Assembly: GCF_001642695.1 (NCBI RefSeq)
Contig: NZ_LWCC02000005.1
Coordinates: forward strand, 1,984,546 to 2,022,073
DNA: 37,528 bases
Reading direction: 5' to 3'
Source: Streptomyces chilikensis
GTDB lineage: Bacteria > Actinomycetota > Actinomycetes > Streptomycetales > Streptomycetaceae
In this document: in pieces, positions 1 to 8,199 of the stretch
Layout of the letters: each line of letters begins with the position of its first letter
Numbering within the stretch: position 1 is the first letter of the stretch
The notes under the pieces: model-generated
Seen by the model: only the letters and a program-made list of their open reading frames with translations
Databases searched by the model: none
What the model was told of the DNA's origin: nothing
Program-made: the position numbers and the translations under genes

Positions 1-22
1 CGCCCCTCTTTCCCGGTGCGGG

Positions 23-292
23 TCACCGGACGGTGCCGTGGAGGACGGCTCCGGGACGGCCGTGGCCGTTGACGTCGCCGGTGGCCGGGTCGCCGCCCAT
101 GCCGCCCCAGGAGCCGGGGGCCTTGCCGGGCAGCGTGGTGCCGCCGGAGAGGCCGCTCGCGCTGCCCCACGGGACGGTCACCGCGCCCTGGCCCTCCTTG
201 CCGTCGACGTCCTCGTGCACGGCGGACACGGCGAGGTCGCCGTAGCCGTCCGCGTCGAGGCCGGCCGCGGCACGGACCTCGCCGAAGGCGCC
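23..292 (-). pseudogene. FG-GAP (VCBS) repeat protein, C-terminal remnant
   Basis: The minus-strand frame ending at the stop at 23-25 reads like the last one or two repeats of a Streptomyces FG-GAP (beta-propeller integrin-like) protein: 'DADGYGDLAVSAVHEDVDGK' followed by 'GAVTVPWGSASGLSGG' and 'GDVNGHGRPGAVL'. Intact family members are several hundred residues long with a signal peptide and repeated FG-GAP/DxDGxGD loops. Here the recognisable part is only about 90 residues, and upstream the frame runs into the coding region of the LAXTG protein in another frame, with no plausible start. Several consensus positions are lost, for example the FG-GAP Asp/Gly residues in 'GEVRAAAGLDADGYGD'. I read it as a decayed 3' fragment left after deletion or recombination. 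That the fragment belongs to this family is fairly secure; that it is untranslated is inference. Confidence 0.6.
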
Positions 293-321
293 GTCGGCCC
301 CGCACGCGCGGGTCCCGCGCG

Positions 322-1365
322 TCAGGCCCGGTTCGCCGGCCTTCCCCGCCGCACGGCGAGCACGGTTGCGGCGCCCAGGACGAGGGCCGCCGCGCCCAGG
401 GCGCCCGCCTCCGCGGGAACGGAGCCCCCGCCGGTCTCGGCGAGGCTTCCTGAGCGGCCCCGCGGCCCGGTCCGGTCGGCCGGATCGGCCGTGCCGGCCG
501 GGTCGGCCGGGTGGGAGGGAGCAGGGGGCCCGGCCGGGCCCGGCGTCGCGGTGCCCGACGGCGACGGGGCCGGCTCCGGCCCGGGCTCCCCCGGCCGCGC
601 GGGGCCGGCCGCGACGACGGCGAACTCGTACCGGCCGCCGTTGCGGTGACAGGTGAGGTCCTCGTCGTACACGACGTCGGTGTAGCCCCACGCCGCGCCG
701 GCCGGCGCGTCCCCGCTCACCCTGATCCGCAGGTCGGCGGTGAAGGTGGCGCCCGCGGGCACGTCCGGGAGGGTGTCCTGGTAACTGCCGGTGCTGCCCG
801 GCCACCGGTGGTACTCGTCGTCCGACCACCGGCCGTCGTGCCGGTACTGGATCTCGGCCAGGCCCTCGGCCAGCATCTCCGGGTTCTCCTGGTACGTGAC
901 GGCCAGGGCGAGCCAGAGCCTGTCCAGGTCCTTGCCGGTGCCGTTGGTGACGGTGAACCGGAACTCGTCCCAGCCGGCGCCGGCCTCGATCCTGGCGGGC
1001 AGGCCCGTGACCTTCGTCCTGAGCCCCTCGTCGACCGCGCCCTTGTCGCAGAGCGCGTGGTCCGGCAGGTCGTCGCCCGGCCGGGAGGAACCGGCGCCCG
1101 GCTCCCCGGCCCCGCCCGGCTCCCCGTCACGGGCGCGGTCGTCCGGCGTCCCGGTCGCCGGGGCACTCTCCGGCGCGGTGGCACCGCCGGCCTCGCCGGC
1201 CGGATCGCCGCTCCCGGCCTCCGGGTGCGCGGCGTCCCGCTGTTCCAGCGTCCGCGAGGGGGACGGCACGGTGTCCTCGGCGGACGCCACCGGCGCCGAC
1301 AGCAGGGTCAGCGGGGCGATGACGGCCGCGGCGGTCGCCACGGCCAGGGCACGGCGAAGCTTCAC
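322..1365 (-). CDS. LAXTG-anchored cell-wall surface protein (paralogue 1)
   Basis: Secreted, sortase-anchored protein of 347 residues. The frame extends further upstream, but the GTG at 1365 is chosen because it follows a GGAAGGA ribosome site and gives an N-terminus matching the neighbour (VKLRRALAVA versus MKLRRAMAVA). Residues 1-29 form a signal peptide ending ASA. Residues 31-100 are Pro/Gly/Glu-rich. Residues 106-250 form a domain that I do not recognise, bracketed by Cys106 and Cys239 and containing GWDEF at 131-135, LWL at 150-152 and EIQYRHDG at 171-178. After a Pro-rich linker come the sorting motif LAETG (308-312), a hydrophobic helix (about 320-338) and an Arg-rich tail. LAXTG is the known recognition motif of class E sortases of high-GC actinobacteria. 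No sortase gene lies in the window. It is the second of a tandem pair, 135 bases after the first. Confidence 0.9.
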   Translation of the reverse strand: MKLRRALAVATAAAVIAPLTLLSAPVASAEDTVPSPSRTLEQRDAAHPEAGSGDPAGEAGGATAPESAPATGTPDDRARDGEPGGAGEPGAGSSRPGDDLPDHALCDKGAVDEGLRTKVTGLPARIEAGAGWDEFRFTVTNGTGKDLDRLWLALAVTYQENPEMLAEGLAEIQYRHDGRWSDDEYHRWPGSTGSYQDTLPDVPAGATFTADLRIRVSGDAPAGAAWGYTDVVYDEDLTCHRNGGRYEFAVVAAGPARPGEPGPEPAPSPSGTATPGPAGPPAPSHPADPAGTADPADRTGPRGRSGSLAETGGGSVPAEAGALGAAALVLGAATVLAVRRGRPANRA

Positions 1366-1467
1366 GGGATCCTTCCGGAGGTCGGGGGGGCTTGCGGGAG
1401 CAGCACTCCCCTGGGGGCGAACGGTGCGCCGGAGGGCCGGGGTGCGGCCGGCCCCGTCCGACGGGAG

Positions 1468-1492
1468 GCCGTACGGCACGGGGCCGTACGGC
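1468..1492 (-). terminator. Hairpin after LAXTG paralogue 2
   Basis: Two copies of the self-complementary decamer GCCGTACGGC (1468-1477 and 1483-1492) can pair as a 10-bp stem with a 5-base loop. The hairpin begins 8 bases beyond the stop of the upstream minus-strand gene. There is no U-run, which is usual for Streptomyces. Because each arm is itself palindromic, a paired operator for the downstream gene is an alternative. Confidence 0.5.
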
Positions 1493-1500
1493 GGGACGGC

Positions 1501-2547
1501 TCAGCCGTGCGCGGCGGCCTTCCTGCGCCGCGCGGCGAGGACGGCCCCGGCGCCGAGGAGCACGGCAGCCGCTCCCGTGGCGCCCGCAGCCGGGAGCGCG
1601 GCGTCCGCGCCCGTGTCGGCGAGGCTGCCGGTGGCGGCGGGGCTGCCCGTGACCCGTCCGGCGCCGCCCTGCGGCTTCGTGCGGTCGTCCTCCCGGTCCT
1701 GGTGGTCCGGGGCCGGCTTCCCGGTGGTGGAGGGGGCAGGCTCCGGAGGGGCGGTGGTGGGGGGCACGACCACGAACTCGTGCATGTCGCCGTCGCCGGA
1801 ACACGTCCCGTCGCCGTTCCGGTACGAGGCGCCGGCCTGTGCGAAGGACTCGTCCGACATGACGCCCGCCCGCACCCGGACACGGAGGTCGGCGACGATC
1901 TTCTCGCCGGGGGCGACGTCCTGCGCGTAGGCGGAGAAGCTGGAGGTCTCGCCGGGGTACTGCGAACGGTCCGTCCACGCGCCGTCGTGCCGGAACTGGA
2001 TCTCGGCCGATCCCAGCCAGATGTACATCTCGAGCCAGAGCTTCTCCAGCTCCTTGCCGGTCCTGTTGGTCACCGCGAGCTGGAACTCGTCCCAGCCGGA
2101 GCCGGCGACGTACCGGGTGGGCAGGCCCGTGACGTACGTGGTGACGCCCTTGTCGCTCTTCCACGTCTCGCAGACCGGGGAGTCGCCGGCGGGCTGCAGG
2201 CCGCCGCTCGACGGGGCGGGCGCCTCCGTCGCCCCGGCGCCGCCCGGCTGCCCGGCGCCGCCCGGTTGCCCGGCCCCGCCGGGCGTCCGCGCGTCGTCCG
2301 GCGTCCCGGTCCCGCCCGGAGTGCCGGTGGCGTCCGGGGTGACGGTGGCGTCAGGGGTCCCGGTGGCGTCCGGGGCCCCGTCGGTGGTCTCCCCCGGCCC
2401 GCCGGTCTCCGGGGTTCCTCCGTCGGTCCGGCTCTGCGAGGGGGACGGCACGGGTGCCTCGGCGAACGCCGCCGGCGCCGACAGCAGGGTCAGCGGGGTG
2501 ATGACGGCCGCGGCCGCCGCCACGGCCATGGCGCGGCGAAGCTTCAT
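1501..2547 (-). CDS. LAXTG-anchored cell-wall surface protein (paralogue 2)
   Basis: Protein of 348 residues with the same plan as its downstream neighbour: signal peptide 1-29 (cleavage after AFA), a low-complexity linker at 35-120, the shared domain (Cys126 to Cys249; GWDEF 151-155, LWLEMY 170-175, AEIQFRHDG 181-189, DLRVRV 220-225), a Pro/Thr linker, the sorting motif LADTG (309-313), a membrane helix and the Arg/Lys tail ARRRKAAAHG. The linker holds short repeats of the types TPDAT and GQPGGA. The two genes are evidently a tandem duplication: the signal peptide, domain and anchor are conserved, while the linkers have diverged in length and composition. The ATG start has a GAGAGGTT-like ribosome site just upstream. 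Wall anchoring by a class E sortase is inferred from the motif. The function of the shared domain is unknown to me; the two conserved cysteines suggest an extracellular disulfide. Confidence 0.9.
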   Translation of the reverse strand: MKLRRAMAVAAAAAVITPLTLLSAPAAFAEAPVPSPSQSRTDGGTPETGGPGETTDGAPDATGTPDATVTPDATGTPGGTGTPDDARTPGGAGQPGGAGQPGGAGATEAPAPSSGGLQPAGDSPVCETWKSDKGVTTYVTGLPTRYVAGSGWDEFQLAVTNRTGKELEKLWLEMYIWLGSAEIQFRHDGAWTDRSQYPGETSSFSAYAQDVAPGEKIVADLRVRVRAGVMSDESFAQAGASYRNGDGTCSGDGDMHEFVVVPPTTAPPEPAPSTTGKPAPDHQDREDDRTKPQGGAGRVTGSPAATGSLADTGADAALPAAGATGAAAVLLGAGAVLAARRRKAAAHG

Positions 2548-2654
2548 GGGAACCTCTCGCGGGTCGGTGGAGGACCACGCGGTGCGTCATCCGGGCGTGG
2601 CCACAGTTCTCGCAGGGTGTGACGGGCCTCCGCCGGCAAAGGTTGTACCGGGCC

Positions 2655-2984
2655 TCACGCCTTTTTCACCCGGTGCAGCTCGGCCCACGCGCCCGCCGTC
2701 TCCCGGCTCTCCCGGCGGGCCTGGAGGGCGGCCCTGACGCGCAGCACGACGGCGCCCGCGCCGCCGGCCGCGCCGAGCGCGGGCCAGCCCGCCCCGCCGG
2801 CCGCGAGGACCACGGCGGTGAGGGCCACCGTGGCCCACGCCACCAGGCAGGCGGCCGCCGCGCTGCGGCTGGACCGGGGGCGGTCGGCGGCCCCGGCCCG
2901 CAGTTCCAGCAGGGCGGGCACGTACCAGACGTGGCCGGCGAGCGCGACGACCGCGACGCCCAGGGCCGGCACTCCGGAGCCCAT
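2655..2984 (-). CDS. Small membrane protein abutting ctaD
   Basis: Hydrophobic protein of 109 residues with about three membrane helices (roughly 7-27, 45-62 and 64-82) and a basic C-terminal tail (ALQARRESRE...HRVKKA). Its ATG immediately follows the TAG stop of ctaD with no base between, so the two are almost certainly co-transcribed and perhaps translationally coupled. It has no motif that I recognise. It does not resemble the known actinobacterial subunit IV (CtaF) closely enough to say so. Position and size suggest an accessory or assembly partner of the oxidase, which is inference only. Confidence 0.75.
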   Translation of the reverse strand: MGSGVPALGVAVVALAGHVWYVPALLELRAGAADRPRSSRSAAAACLVAWATVALTAVVLAAGGAGWPALGAAGGAGAVVLRVRAALQARRESRETAGAWAELHRVKKA

Positions 2985-4670
2985 CTACCGCACCGCCTCG
3001 AGCTCGCGGTCGCCGATGCCCGGGTGGTGCAGGTCGAAGGCCGGGGACTCGGAGCGGATCCGCGGCAGCCGGACGAAGTTGTGCCGCGGCGGCGGGCAGG
3101 AGGTGGCCCACTCCAGGGAGCGGCCCCAGCCCCACGGGTCGTCCACGCCGACCGGCTTGCCGTACCGGGCGGTCTTCCACACGTTGTAGAGGAATGGCAG
3201 CACCGACAGGCCGAGCAGGAAGGAGCCGATGGTGGACAGGGTGTTGAGGAAGGTGAAGCCGTCGGCGGCCAGGTAGTCGGCGTACCGGCGCGGCATCCCC
3301 TCCGCGCCCAGCCAGTGCTGGACCAGGAAGGTCAGGTTGAACCCGGCGGTCAGGGTCCAGAAGGTGATCTTGCCGAGCCGCTCGTCGAGCATCTTGCCGG
3401 TGAACTTCGGCCACCAGAAGTGGAAGCCGGCGAACATCGCGTACACCACCGTGCCGAAGAGCGTGTAGTGGAAGTGCGCGACCACGAAGTACGAGTCGGA
3501 GACGTGGAAGTCCAGGACCGGCGAGGCCAGGATGACGCCGGTGAGGCCGCCGAAGAGGAAGGTCACCAGGAAGCCGGCCGCCCACAGCATCGGCGTCTCG
3601 AAGGAGAGCGAGCCCCTCCACATGGTGCCGATCCAGTTGAAGAACTTCACCCCGGTCGGCACCGCGATCAGCATCGTCATGAAGGCGAAGAACGGCAGCA
3701 GCACTCCGCCCGTCACGTACATGTGGTGCGCCCACACGGTGACCGAGAGGCCCGCGATGGCGACGGTGGCGCCCACCAGGCCCATGTAGCCGAACATCGG
3801 CTTGCGGGAGAAGACCGGAATGACCTCGGAGACGATCCCGAAGAACGGCAGCGCCAGGACGTACACCTCGGGATGGCCGAAGAACCAGAACAGGTGCTGC
3901 CACAGCAGGGCGCCGCCGTTGGCGGCGTCGAAGATGTGCGAGCCGAACTTCCGGTCCGTCTCCAGGGCGAAGAGGGCGGCGGCCAGGACCGGGAAGACCA
4001 GCAGGATCAGCACGCCGGTGAGCAGCACGTTCCAGGTGAAGATCGGCATCCGGAACATGGTCATGCCGGGCGCGCGCATGCAGATGATCGTGGTGATGAA
4101 GTTGACCGCGCCGAGGATCGAGCCGAAGCCGGAGAGCGCCACGCCCATGATCCACAGGTCGGAGCCGAGGCCCGGCGAGTACAGCTCCGAGGAGAGCGGC
4201 GCGTAGAGGAACCAGCCGAAGCTGGCCGCGCCCTGCGGGGTGAGGAAGCCGAACGCCGCGATCAGCGAGCCGAACAGGAACAGCCAGTAGGACAGCATGT
4301 TCAGCCGGGGGAACGCCACGTCCGGCGCGCCTATCTGGAGCGGCATGATCCAGTTGGCGAACCCGGTGAACAGGGGCATGGCGAACATCAGCAGCATGAT
4401 CGAGCCGTGCATGGTGAACGCCTGGTTGAACTGCTCGTTGGAGAGGATCTGGGTGCCGGGCCGGGCCAGCTCGGCGCGCATCACCAGCGCCAGGACGCCG
4501 CCGACGCCGAAGAAGGCGAAGGCGCTGACCAGGTACATCGTGCCGATCTTCTTGTGGTCGGTGGTGGTCAGCCACTCGACCCAGTCGGCCCGCCGGGCGG
4601 GAGCGGGAGGCGGTGGCGGACCGGTGACGGCCTTCTGCTCGTCTCGCTGTACTGGCTGTGCGGTGTCCAC
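2985..4670 (-). CDS. ctaD: Cytochrome c oxidase subunit I (aa3-type), orphan copy
   Basis: Catalytic subunit of the haem-copper terminal oxidase (561 residues, normal length for the family), which reduces O2 to water and pumps protons across the cytoplasmic membrane. All key residues are visible: His88 and His401 for haem a, His399 for haem a3, and His266, His315 and His316 for CuB. The HPEVY motif (266-270) carries the Tyr that cross-links to the CuB histidine and the Glu typical of A1-type oxidases. K-channel Lys342 is in PTGVKFFNW and D-channel Asp117 is present. The N-terminus starts with a Pro-rich segment before the usual TTTDHKKIG. No genes for subunits II, III or IV (ctaC, ctaE, ctaF), for haem A synthase or for the bc1 complex are nearby. 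This is therefore probably an additional subunit I, or one that works with subunits encoded elsewhere. It lies 220 bases downstream of the copper radical oxidase gene on the same strand. Confidence 0.95.
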   Translation of the reverse strand: MDTAQPVQRDEQKAVTGPPPPPAPARRADWVEWLTTTDHKKIGTMYLVSAFAFFGVGGVLALVMRAELARPGTQILSNEQFNQAFTMHGSIMLLMFAMPLFTGFANWIMPLQIGAPDVAFPRLNMLSYWLFLFGSLIAAFGFLTPQGAASFGWFLYAPLSSELYSPGLGSDLWIMGVALSGFGSILGAVNFITTIICMRAPGMTMFRMPIFTWNVLLTGVLILLVFPVLAAALFALETDRKFGSHIFDAANGGALLWQHLFWFFGHPEVYVLALPFFGIVSEVIPVFSRKPMFGYMGLVGATVAIAGLSVTVWAHHMYVTGGVLLPFFAFMTMLIAVPTGVKFFNWIGTMWRGSLSFETPMLWAAGFLVTFLFGGLTGVILASPVLDFHVSDSYFVVAHFHYTLFGTVVYAMFAGFHFWWPKFTGKMLDERLGKITFWTLTAGFNLTFLVQHWLGAEGMPRRYADYLAADGFTFLNTLSTIGSFLLGLSVLPFLYNVWKTARYGKPVGVDDPWGWGRSLEWATSCPPPRHNFVRLPRIRSESPAFDLHHPGIGDRELEAVR

Positions 4671-4826
4671 CGGGTCGTCCTCCCGAAGCGCTGATACGTG
4701 CAGCAGACCGGGAAGCCGGTCCTACGGGGGACAGGACCGTGCCGGCCTTCCCGGCCCGCCGCCGCTCATGCTCGTCCCCGCGGGCACCGCCGCCCCAGGG
4801 CCCTTGGGTCCGTCGCGCCGCAGCGA

Positions 4827-4872
4827 AAGTCCCCGGCCGTCCGGGTCGCAGGTCCCGGCCGGCCAGGGACTT
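4827..4872 (-). terminator. Possible imperfect hairpin after glxA
   Basis: Arms 4827-4839 and 4860-4872 pair over 13 positions with one mismatch (AAGTCCC then GGCCG on the left), with a 20-base loop. It starts 18 bases past the glxA stop. A second dyad (CGGTCCT 4717-4723 with AGGACCG 4733-4739) lies between it and the ctaD start. If these terminate, ctaD needs its own promoter in the remaining interval; if they are weak, glxA and ctaD could be read together. Confidence 0.4.
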
Positions 4873-4890
4873 CCGGTCCCCGCCGCGGTG

Positions 4891-6894
4891 TCAGAGCGCG
4901 GGCGCGGGGGGCTTGCCGGTGGTCTTCGGGGACTCGGCGTCGTCGGAGACCGGGACCTTCACCCAGACCGCCTCCGAGGGCACGCCCCGCTCGTCGACCG
5001 CGGTGAGCATGTACCAGCCGGGCGGCACCAGTGACGGGTCGTCGGGCAGCGTCACCTTCACCCGGTCCCGTTCCTTGGTGAACTTCAAGGTGAGGGAACG
5101 CTGTTCGACGTTGGTGACGTGGGTGAAGGAGCCCGGCCGGATCAGCCGCATCCGGTCGATCCGGGCCGCGTCCGGGCTGGCGTAGGTGGTGGATCCGCCC
5201 AGCTCGACCGTCCGGCGGCGGTCGCCGCGCTCGTCGAGCCGGGGCCGCTCCCCTCCCCGGTGCAGGTAGGGCGGGGTGTAGAGCTCCAGGCGCTGGTCGA
5301 AGACGCCCGGCTTGGAGTCGGCCTTGTCGGAGAAGAGCGAGTCCGAGCCGAAGGTCATCACCCGGCCGTCCGGCAGCAGCAGGCCGCCGGAGTGGTAGTT
5401 GCGGCCGACCAGCGGCGCGGCGGCCTCGGTGAACCTGTTCGCCGCCGGGTCGTAGATCGCCGCCTTCAGCACGTTGCTGTCGCCCTTGCCCCGGTAGTCG
5501 CCGGAGCCGTTGGTGACCAGCACGGTGTCGTCCGGGAGGATCACCGCGGACGGGTAGCGGGCCTTGGCGTACAGGTCGGGCCCGGCGACGAACGCGGGGT
5601 CGTCCGCCTTCAGGTCCACCAGGTCGGTGCGCTCGGTGGACCTCGGGCTCTCGCCCACTCCCCCGCCGCCGATCACCATGTACCGCTGCTTCTGCGCGGG
5701 GGGCAGCAGCACCGACATCGAGGTCTCCAGCAGCTGCGGGTCCCTGAGCCCCGGCACCTCCTCGAAGGCGCCGCTGTCCAGGTCCCACAGGCCGGGGACG
5801 CGGCCCTTGTCGGCCGGCCCGTACCCGGCGTTCGACCCGGTGTAGAAGATCTTGCCGCCCTGGGCCAGGAAGAGCGCCGGGTAGGTCGGGAAGAACCGTG
5901 ACCTGGGGACGAACTTCCAGTCCTTCTTCCTCGGGTCGTAGATCTCGTTCTTGCCCGGGACGACCTGCCCGATCTCGTCCAGCCCGGAGACCGAGAGGAC
6001 CTTGCCGTCCTCCAGCGTGGTCAGCGTGGGGTACCAGCGGGCCTCGTGCATCGGGTCGACCTTGATGTACTTCTCGGCGACCGGGTCGAACTCGTAGGCG
6101 TCCTTGATCCCCTGGAAGTCCTTCTTGTCGAAGGAGAGCTTCTGCGCGATCCCGTAGACGTTGCGCTTCTCGGCGCCCTTGAGCCCCTTGATCCGGTACT
6201 GGTCCTGGGCTCCGGTCTGGTACCGGGCGCCCTGCCGGGTCGCCTCCACGTACACCCGCGCCGAGGAGGCGGTGACGGTGGCCTTGCCGGTGTCGGGGTC
6301 GATCTTCTTCTCCGCGCGCGGCACCACCACGGACACCTGCGAGGTGAAGGTCTTCCCGCTCTCCTTGCCGGTGAAGAGGGTGCCCTCGGGGAGCGTCTTG
6401 GGCCTGTCGGGGTTCTCGTTGTAGACGATCATCAGGCCGCCGGCCCGCTTGACGTCGCCCTTCAGCGTCTCGTACCGCTGGGTGCCCCCCGCGACCAGCA
6501 GGTTTCCGCCCGGAAGCTGGGCGTGCCCCGCGCAGAACAGGTCGCTCGGCGTCTCGACGTTCTTGAAGGTGTTCCGCACCGGGTCCCACACGACGGTGCG
6601 GAAGGTCTTGGAGTCAAACATCTTGGCGTTGTTGCCGGACCCCGCGATCAGCAGGACCTTGCCGGTGTGCAGCAGCGCGGCGTGGATGGTGTTGATGCGG
6701 AACCGCGGTGGTACGTCGACCATGCTCCAGTGACCGTGGTCCGCCTTGTACGACGGCTGTTCGATCAGGTAGGCGTGATAGGTCCGGGAGGTGAAGTCGT
6801 AGACGGCGGGGGCGTTGAGGCCGGCCAGGACCAGCACGCCCGCGGCGCCCAGGACGGTCCGGCGGACCCGCGGACGACGGTTCTTCTCTGCCAT
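4891..6894 (-). CDS. glxA: GlxA-type radical copper oxidase (galactose oxidase-like)
   Basis: Membrane-anchored extracellular mononuclear copper oxidase of 667 residues, the family whose Streptomyces member GlxA acts with the cellulose synthase-like protein CslA in making a glycan at hyphal tips. The N-terminal helix (about 13-32) anchors it; kelch/beta-propeller repeats follow, then a C-terminal DUF1929 (E-set) domain from about 540. The copper site can be mapped by eye. Cys121 (in LFCAGH) and Tyr288 (in RWYPT) would form the thioether-linked cofactor, with stacking Trp287. Tyr500 and His501 (GRNYHSGG) and His592 (THVTNVEQR) complete the ligands, matching Cys228, Tyr272, Tyr495, His496 and His581 of galactose oxidase. 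Cys121 has the same number as in S. lividans GlxA. No cslA-like glycosyltransferase gene lies next to it, unlike the characterised locus. ctaD lies downstream on the same strand. A perfect palindrome at 6953-6973 sits in its upstream region. Confidence 0.93.
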   Translation of the reverse strand: MAEKNRRPRVRRTVLGAAGVLVLAGLNAPAVYDFTSRTYHAYLIEQPSYKADHGHWSMVDVPPRFRINTIHAALLHTGKVLLIAGSGNNAKMFDSKTFRTVVWDPVRNTFKNVETPSDLFCAGHAQLPGGNLLVAGGTQRYETLKGDVKRAGGLMIVYNENPDRPKTLPEGTLFTGKESGKTFTSQVSVVVPRAEKKIDPDTGKATVTASSARVYVEATRQGARYQTGAQDQYRIKGLKGAEKRNVYGIAQKLSFDKKDFQGIKDAYEFDPVAEKYIKVDPMHEARWYPTLTTLEDGKVLSVSGLDEIGQVVPGKNEIYDPRKKDWKFVPRSRFFPTYPALFLAQGGKIFYTGSNAGYGPADKGRVPGLWDLDSGAFEEVPGLRDPQLLETSMSVLLPPAQKQRYMVIGGGGVGESPRSTERTDLVDLKADDPAFVAGPDLYAKARYPSAVILPDDTVLVTNGSGDYRGKGDSNVLKAAIYDPAANRFTEAAAPLVGRNYHSGGLLLPDGRVMTFGSDSLFSDKADSKPGVFDQRLELYTPPYLHRGGERPRLDERGDRRRTVELGGSTTYASPDAARIDRMRLIRPGSFTHVTNVEQRSLTLKFTKERDRVKVTLPDDPSLVPPGWYMLTAVDERGVPSEAVWVKVPVSDDAESPKTTGKPPAPAL

Positions 6895-6952
6895 GTGAGT
6901 GACTTCCGGAATGGGTTCGCTGATGTTCGCTGGATCCCCGCCCCGAGCACAC

Positions 6953-6973
6953 CATCTGATGGAGCATCAGATG
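6953..6973. promoter_or_regulatory. Perfect operator-like palindrome upstream of glxA
   Basis: A perfect 9-bp inverted repeat, CATCTGATG and CATCAGATG, with the 3-base spacer GAG, lying 59 to 79 bases upstream of the glxA start. It is notably AT-richer than its surroundings. Size and symmetry fit a dimeric repressor or activator site. The 332-base gap between glxA and the dehydrogenase holds only this site and the hairpin at 7130-7161. Confidence 0.6.
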
Positions 6974-7129
6974 TTGAGCTGCTGTGAGGATCGTAGGAAC
7001 ATCGGCCTCCCATCTTCGGCAGCGAAACGCCACGGAGCGTCACGGACCTCGTTCGGCGGTGCGCCCGGCGGCACCGCCGCGCGCGGCCACGGCGACCGCG
7101 CGCGGCCCGTACACCGGGGAGAACGCCGC

Positions 7130-7161
7130 GGCGCCCGCCCACGGGGGTGTGGGCGGGCGCC
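7130..7161 (-). terminator. Hairpin terminator after the short-chain dehydrogenase
   Basis: A perfect 13-bp stem (GGCGCCCGCCCAC at 7130-7142 with its complement at 7149-7161) around a 6-base loop, 65 bases beyond the stop of the minus-strand dehydrogenase gene. It isolates glxA from the dehydrogenase transcript. Confidence 0.75.
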
Positions 7162-7226
7162 GGGAAGGGCTGCCGCGTCGCGTTACTCCACGTGACCGGT
7201 CACGGAGACCGTCACGGCGGCGGCGG

Positions 7227-8012
7227 TCACGGCTCCCGGTGCACCTTCGTGTTGGAGGCCTGCGCGCGGGGGCGCAGGACCAGCAGGTCGACGTTGACGT
7301 GAGGGGGGCGGGTGACCGCCCAGGTGATGGTGTCGGCGACGTCGTCGGCGGTCAGCGGCTCGGCGACGCCCTGGTAGACCTTGGCCGCCTTCTCGGTGTC
7401 GCCGTGGAAGCGGGTGAGGGCGAACTCCTCGGTCTTCACCATGCCGGGCGCGATCTCGATCACCCGCACCGGGGTGCCGACGATCTCCAGCCGGAGGGTT
7501 TCCGCGAGCACGTGCTCGGCGTGCTTGGCGGCCACGTAGCCGGCGCCGCCCTCGTAGGTGGCGTGGCCGGCGGTGGAGGAGACCACCACGACGGTGCCGT
7601 CGCCGCTCGCGGTCAGCGCGGGCAGCAGCGCCTGGGTGACGTTGAGGGTGCCGATCACGTTGGTCTCGTACATGGTGCGCCACTCCTGCGGGTCGCCGGT
7701 GGCCACCGGGTCGGAGCCGAGGGCGCCGCCGGCGTTGTTGACCAGCACGCCGATGGTCCTGAAGGCGGTGGCGAACTCGTCGACGGCGGCGCGGTCGGTG
7801 ACGTCCAGGGCGTAGGCGGTGGCGGAGTGGCCGGCGGCGTTGATCTCCTCCGCGAGGGCCTCGATGCGGTCCTTGCGGCGGGCGGTCAGCACCACGCGGT
7901 ATCCGGCCGCCGCGAGCTGCCGCGCGGTGGCGGCGCCGATGCCGCTGCTCGCGCCGGTGACGACGGCGATACGGGAGGCGGGTGCGGCGGTGGCGGTGTA
8001 GGCGGCGGTCAT
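7227..8012 (-). CDS. Short-chain dehydrogenase/reductase (SDR)
   Basis: Classical SDR of 261 residues, an NAD(P)-dependent cytoplasmic oxidoreductase. The Rossmann fold carries TGASSGIG (19-26). NNAG is at 92-95, catalytic Asn118 in ETNVIG, Ser145/146 in VVSSTAG, and the Tyr159-x3-Lys163 pair in GYVAAK. ARR at 44-46, following the second strand, favours NADPH. The overall sequence resembles the YdfG/serine-3-dehydrogenase-like group, but the substrate cannot be told. The ATG at 8012 has a CGGGAG ribosome site about 11 bases upstream; a longer reading frame exists but lacks SDR similarity. YnfA lies upstream on the same strand across a 187-base gap, so an operon is possible but not evident. 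Confidence 0.93.
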   Translation of the reverse strand: MTAAYTATAAPASRIAVVTGASSGIGAATARQLAAAGYRVVLTARRKDRIEALAEEINAAGHSATAYALDVTDRAAVDEFATAFRTIGVLVNNAGGALGSDPVATGDPQEWRTMYETNVIGTLNVTQALLPALTASGDGTVVVVSSTAGHATYEGGAGYVAAKHAEHVLAETLRLEIVGTPVRVIEIAPGMVKTEEFALTRFHGDTEKAAKVYQGVAEPLTADDVADTITWAVTRPPHVNVDLLVLRPRAQASNTKVHREP

Positions 8013-8199
8013 GGTGCGCGAGGCTCCCGTTCGAGGTGGGTGTCCGGAACGCCGCCAGAATAGGCGCGGCCCTCCCCCCGCCGGCAGCCCGTCCCACCAC
8101 GCCCGCGCCCCCCGCCCCGCGGGCCCGGCCCCCGCCTCGCGCGCACGATCACCGCCCCGCGGGCCCGGACTCCGCCCCGCGCCCGGGCGGGACGGACCC

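Noticed and set aside
2619-4694. Long plus-strand frame opposite ctaD
   Set aside because: High GC keeps antisense frames open; its translation is His/Glu/Arg-rich shadow text without domains.
8100-8199. Direct repeats of a CCGCCCCGCGGGCCCGG type after ynfA
   Set aside because: Only two copies in a GC-saturated stretch; could be terminator remnants but no clean stem could be assigned.
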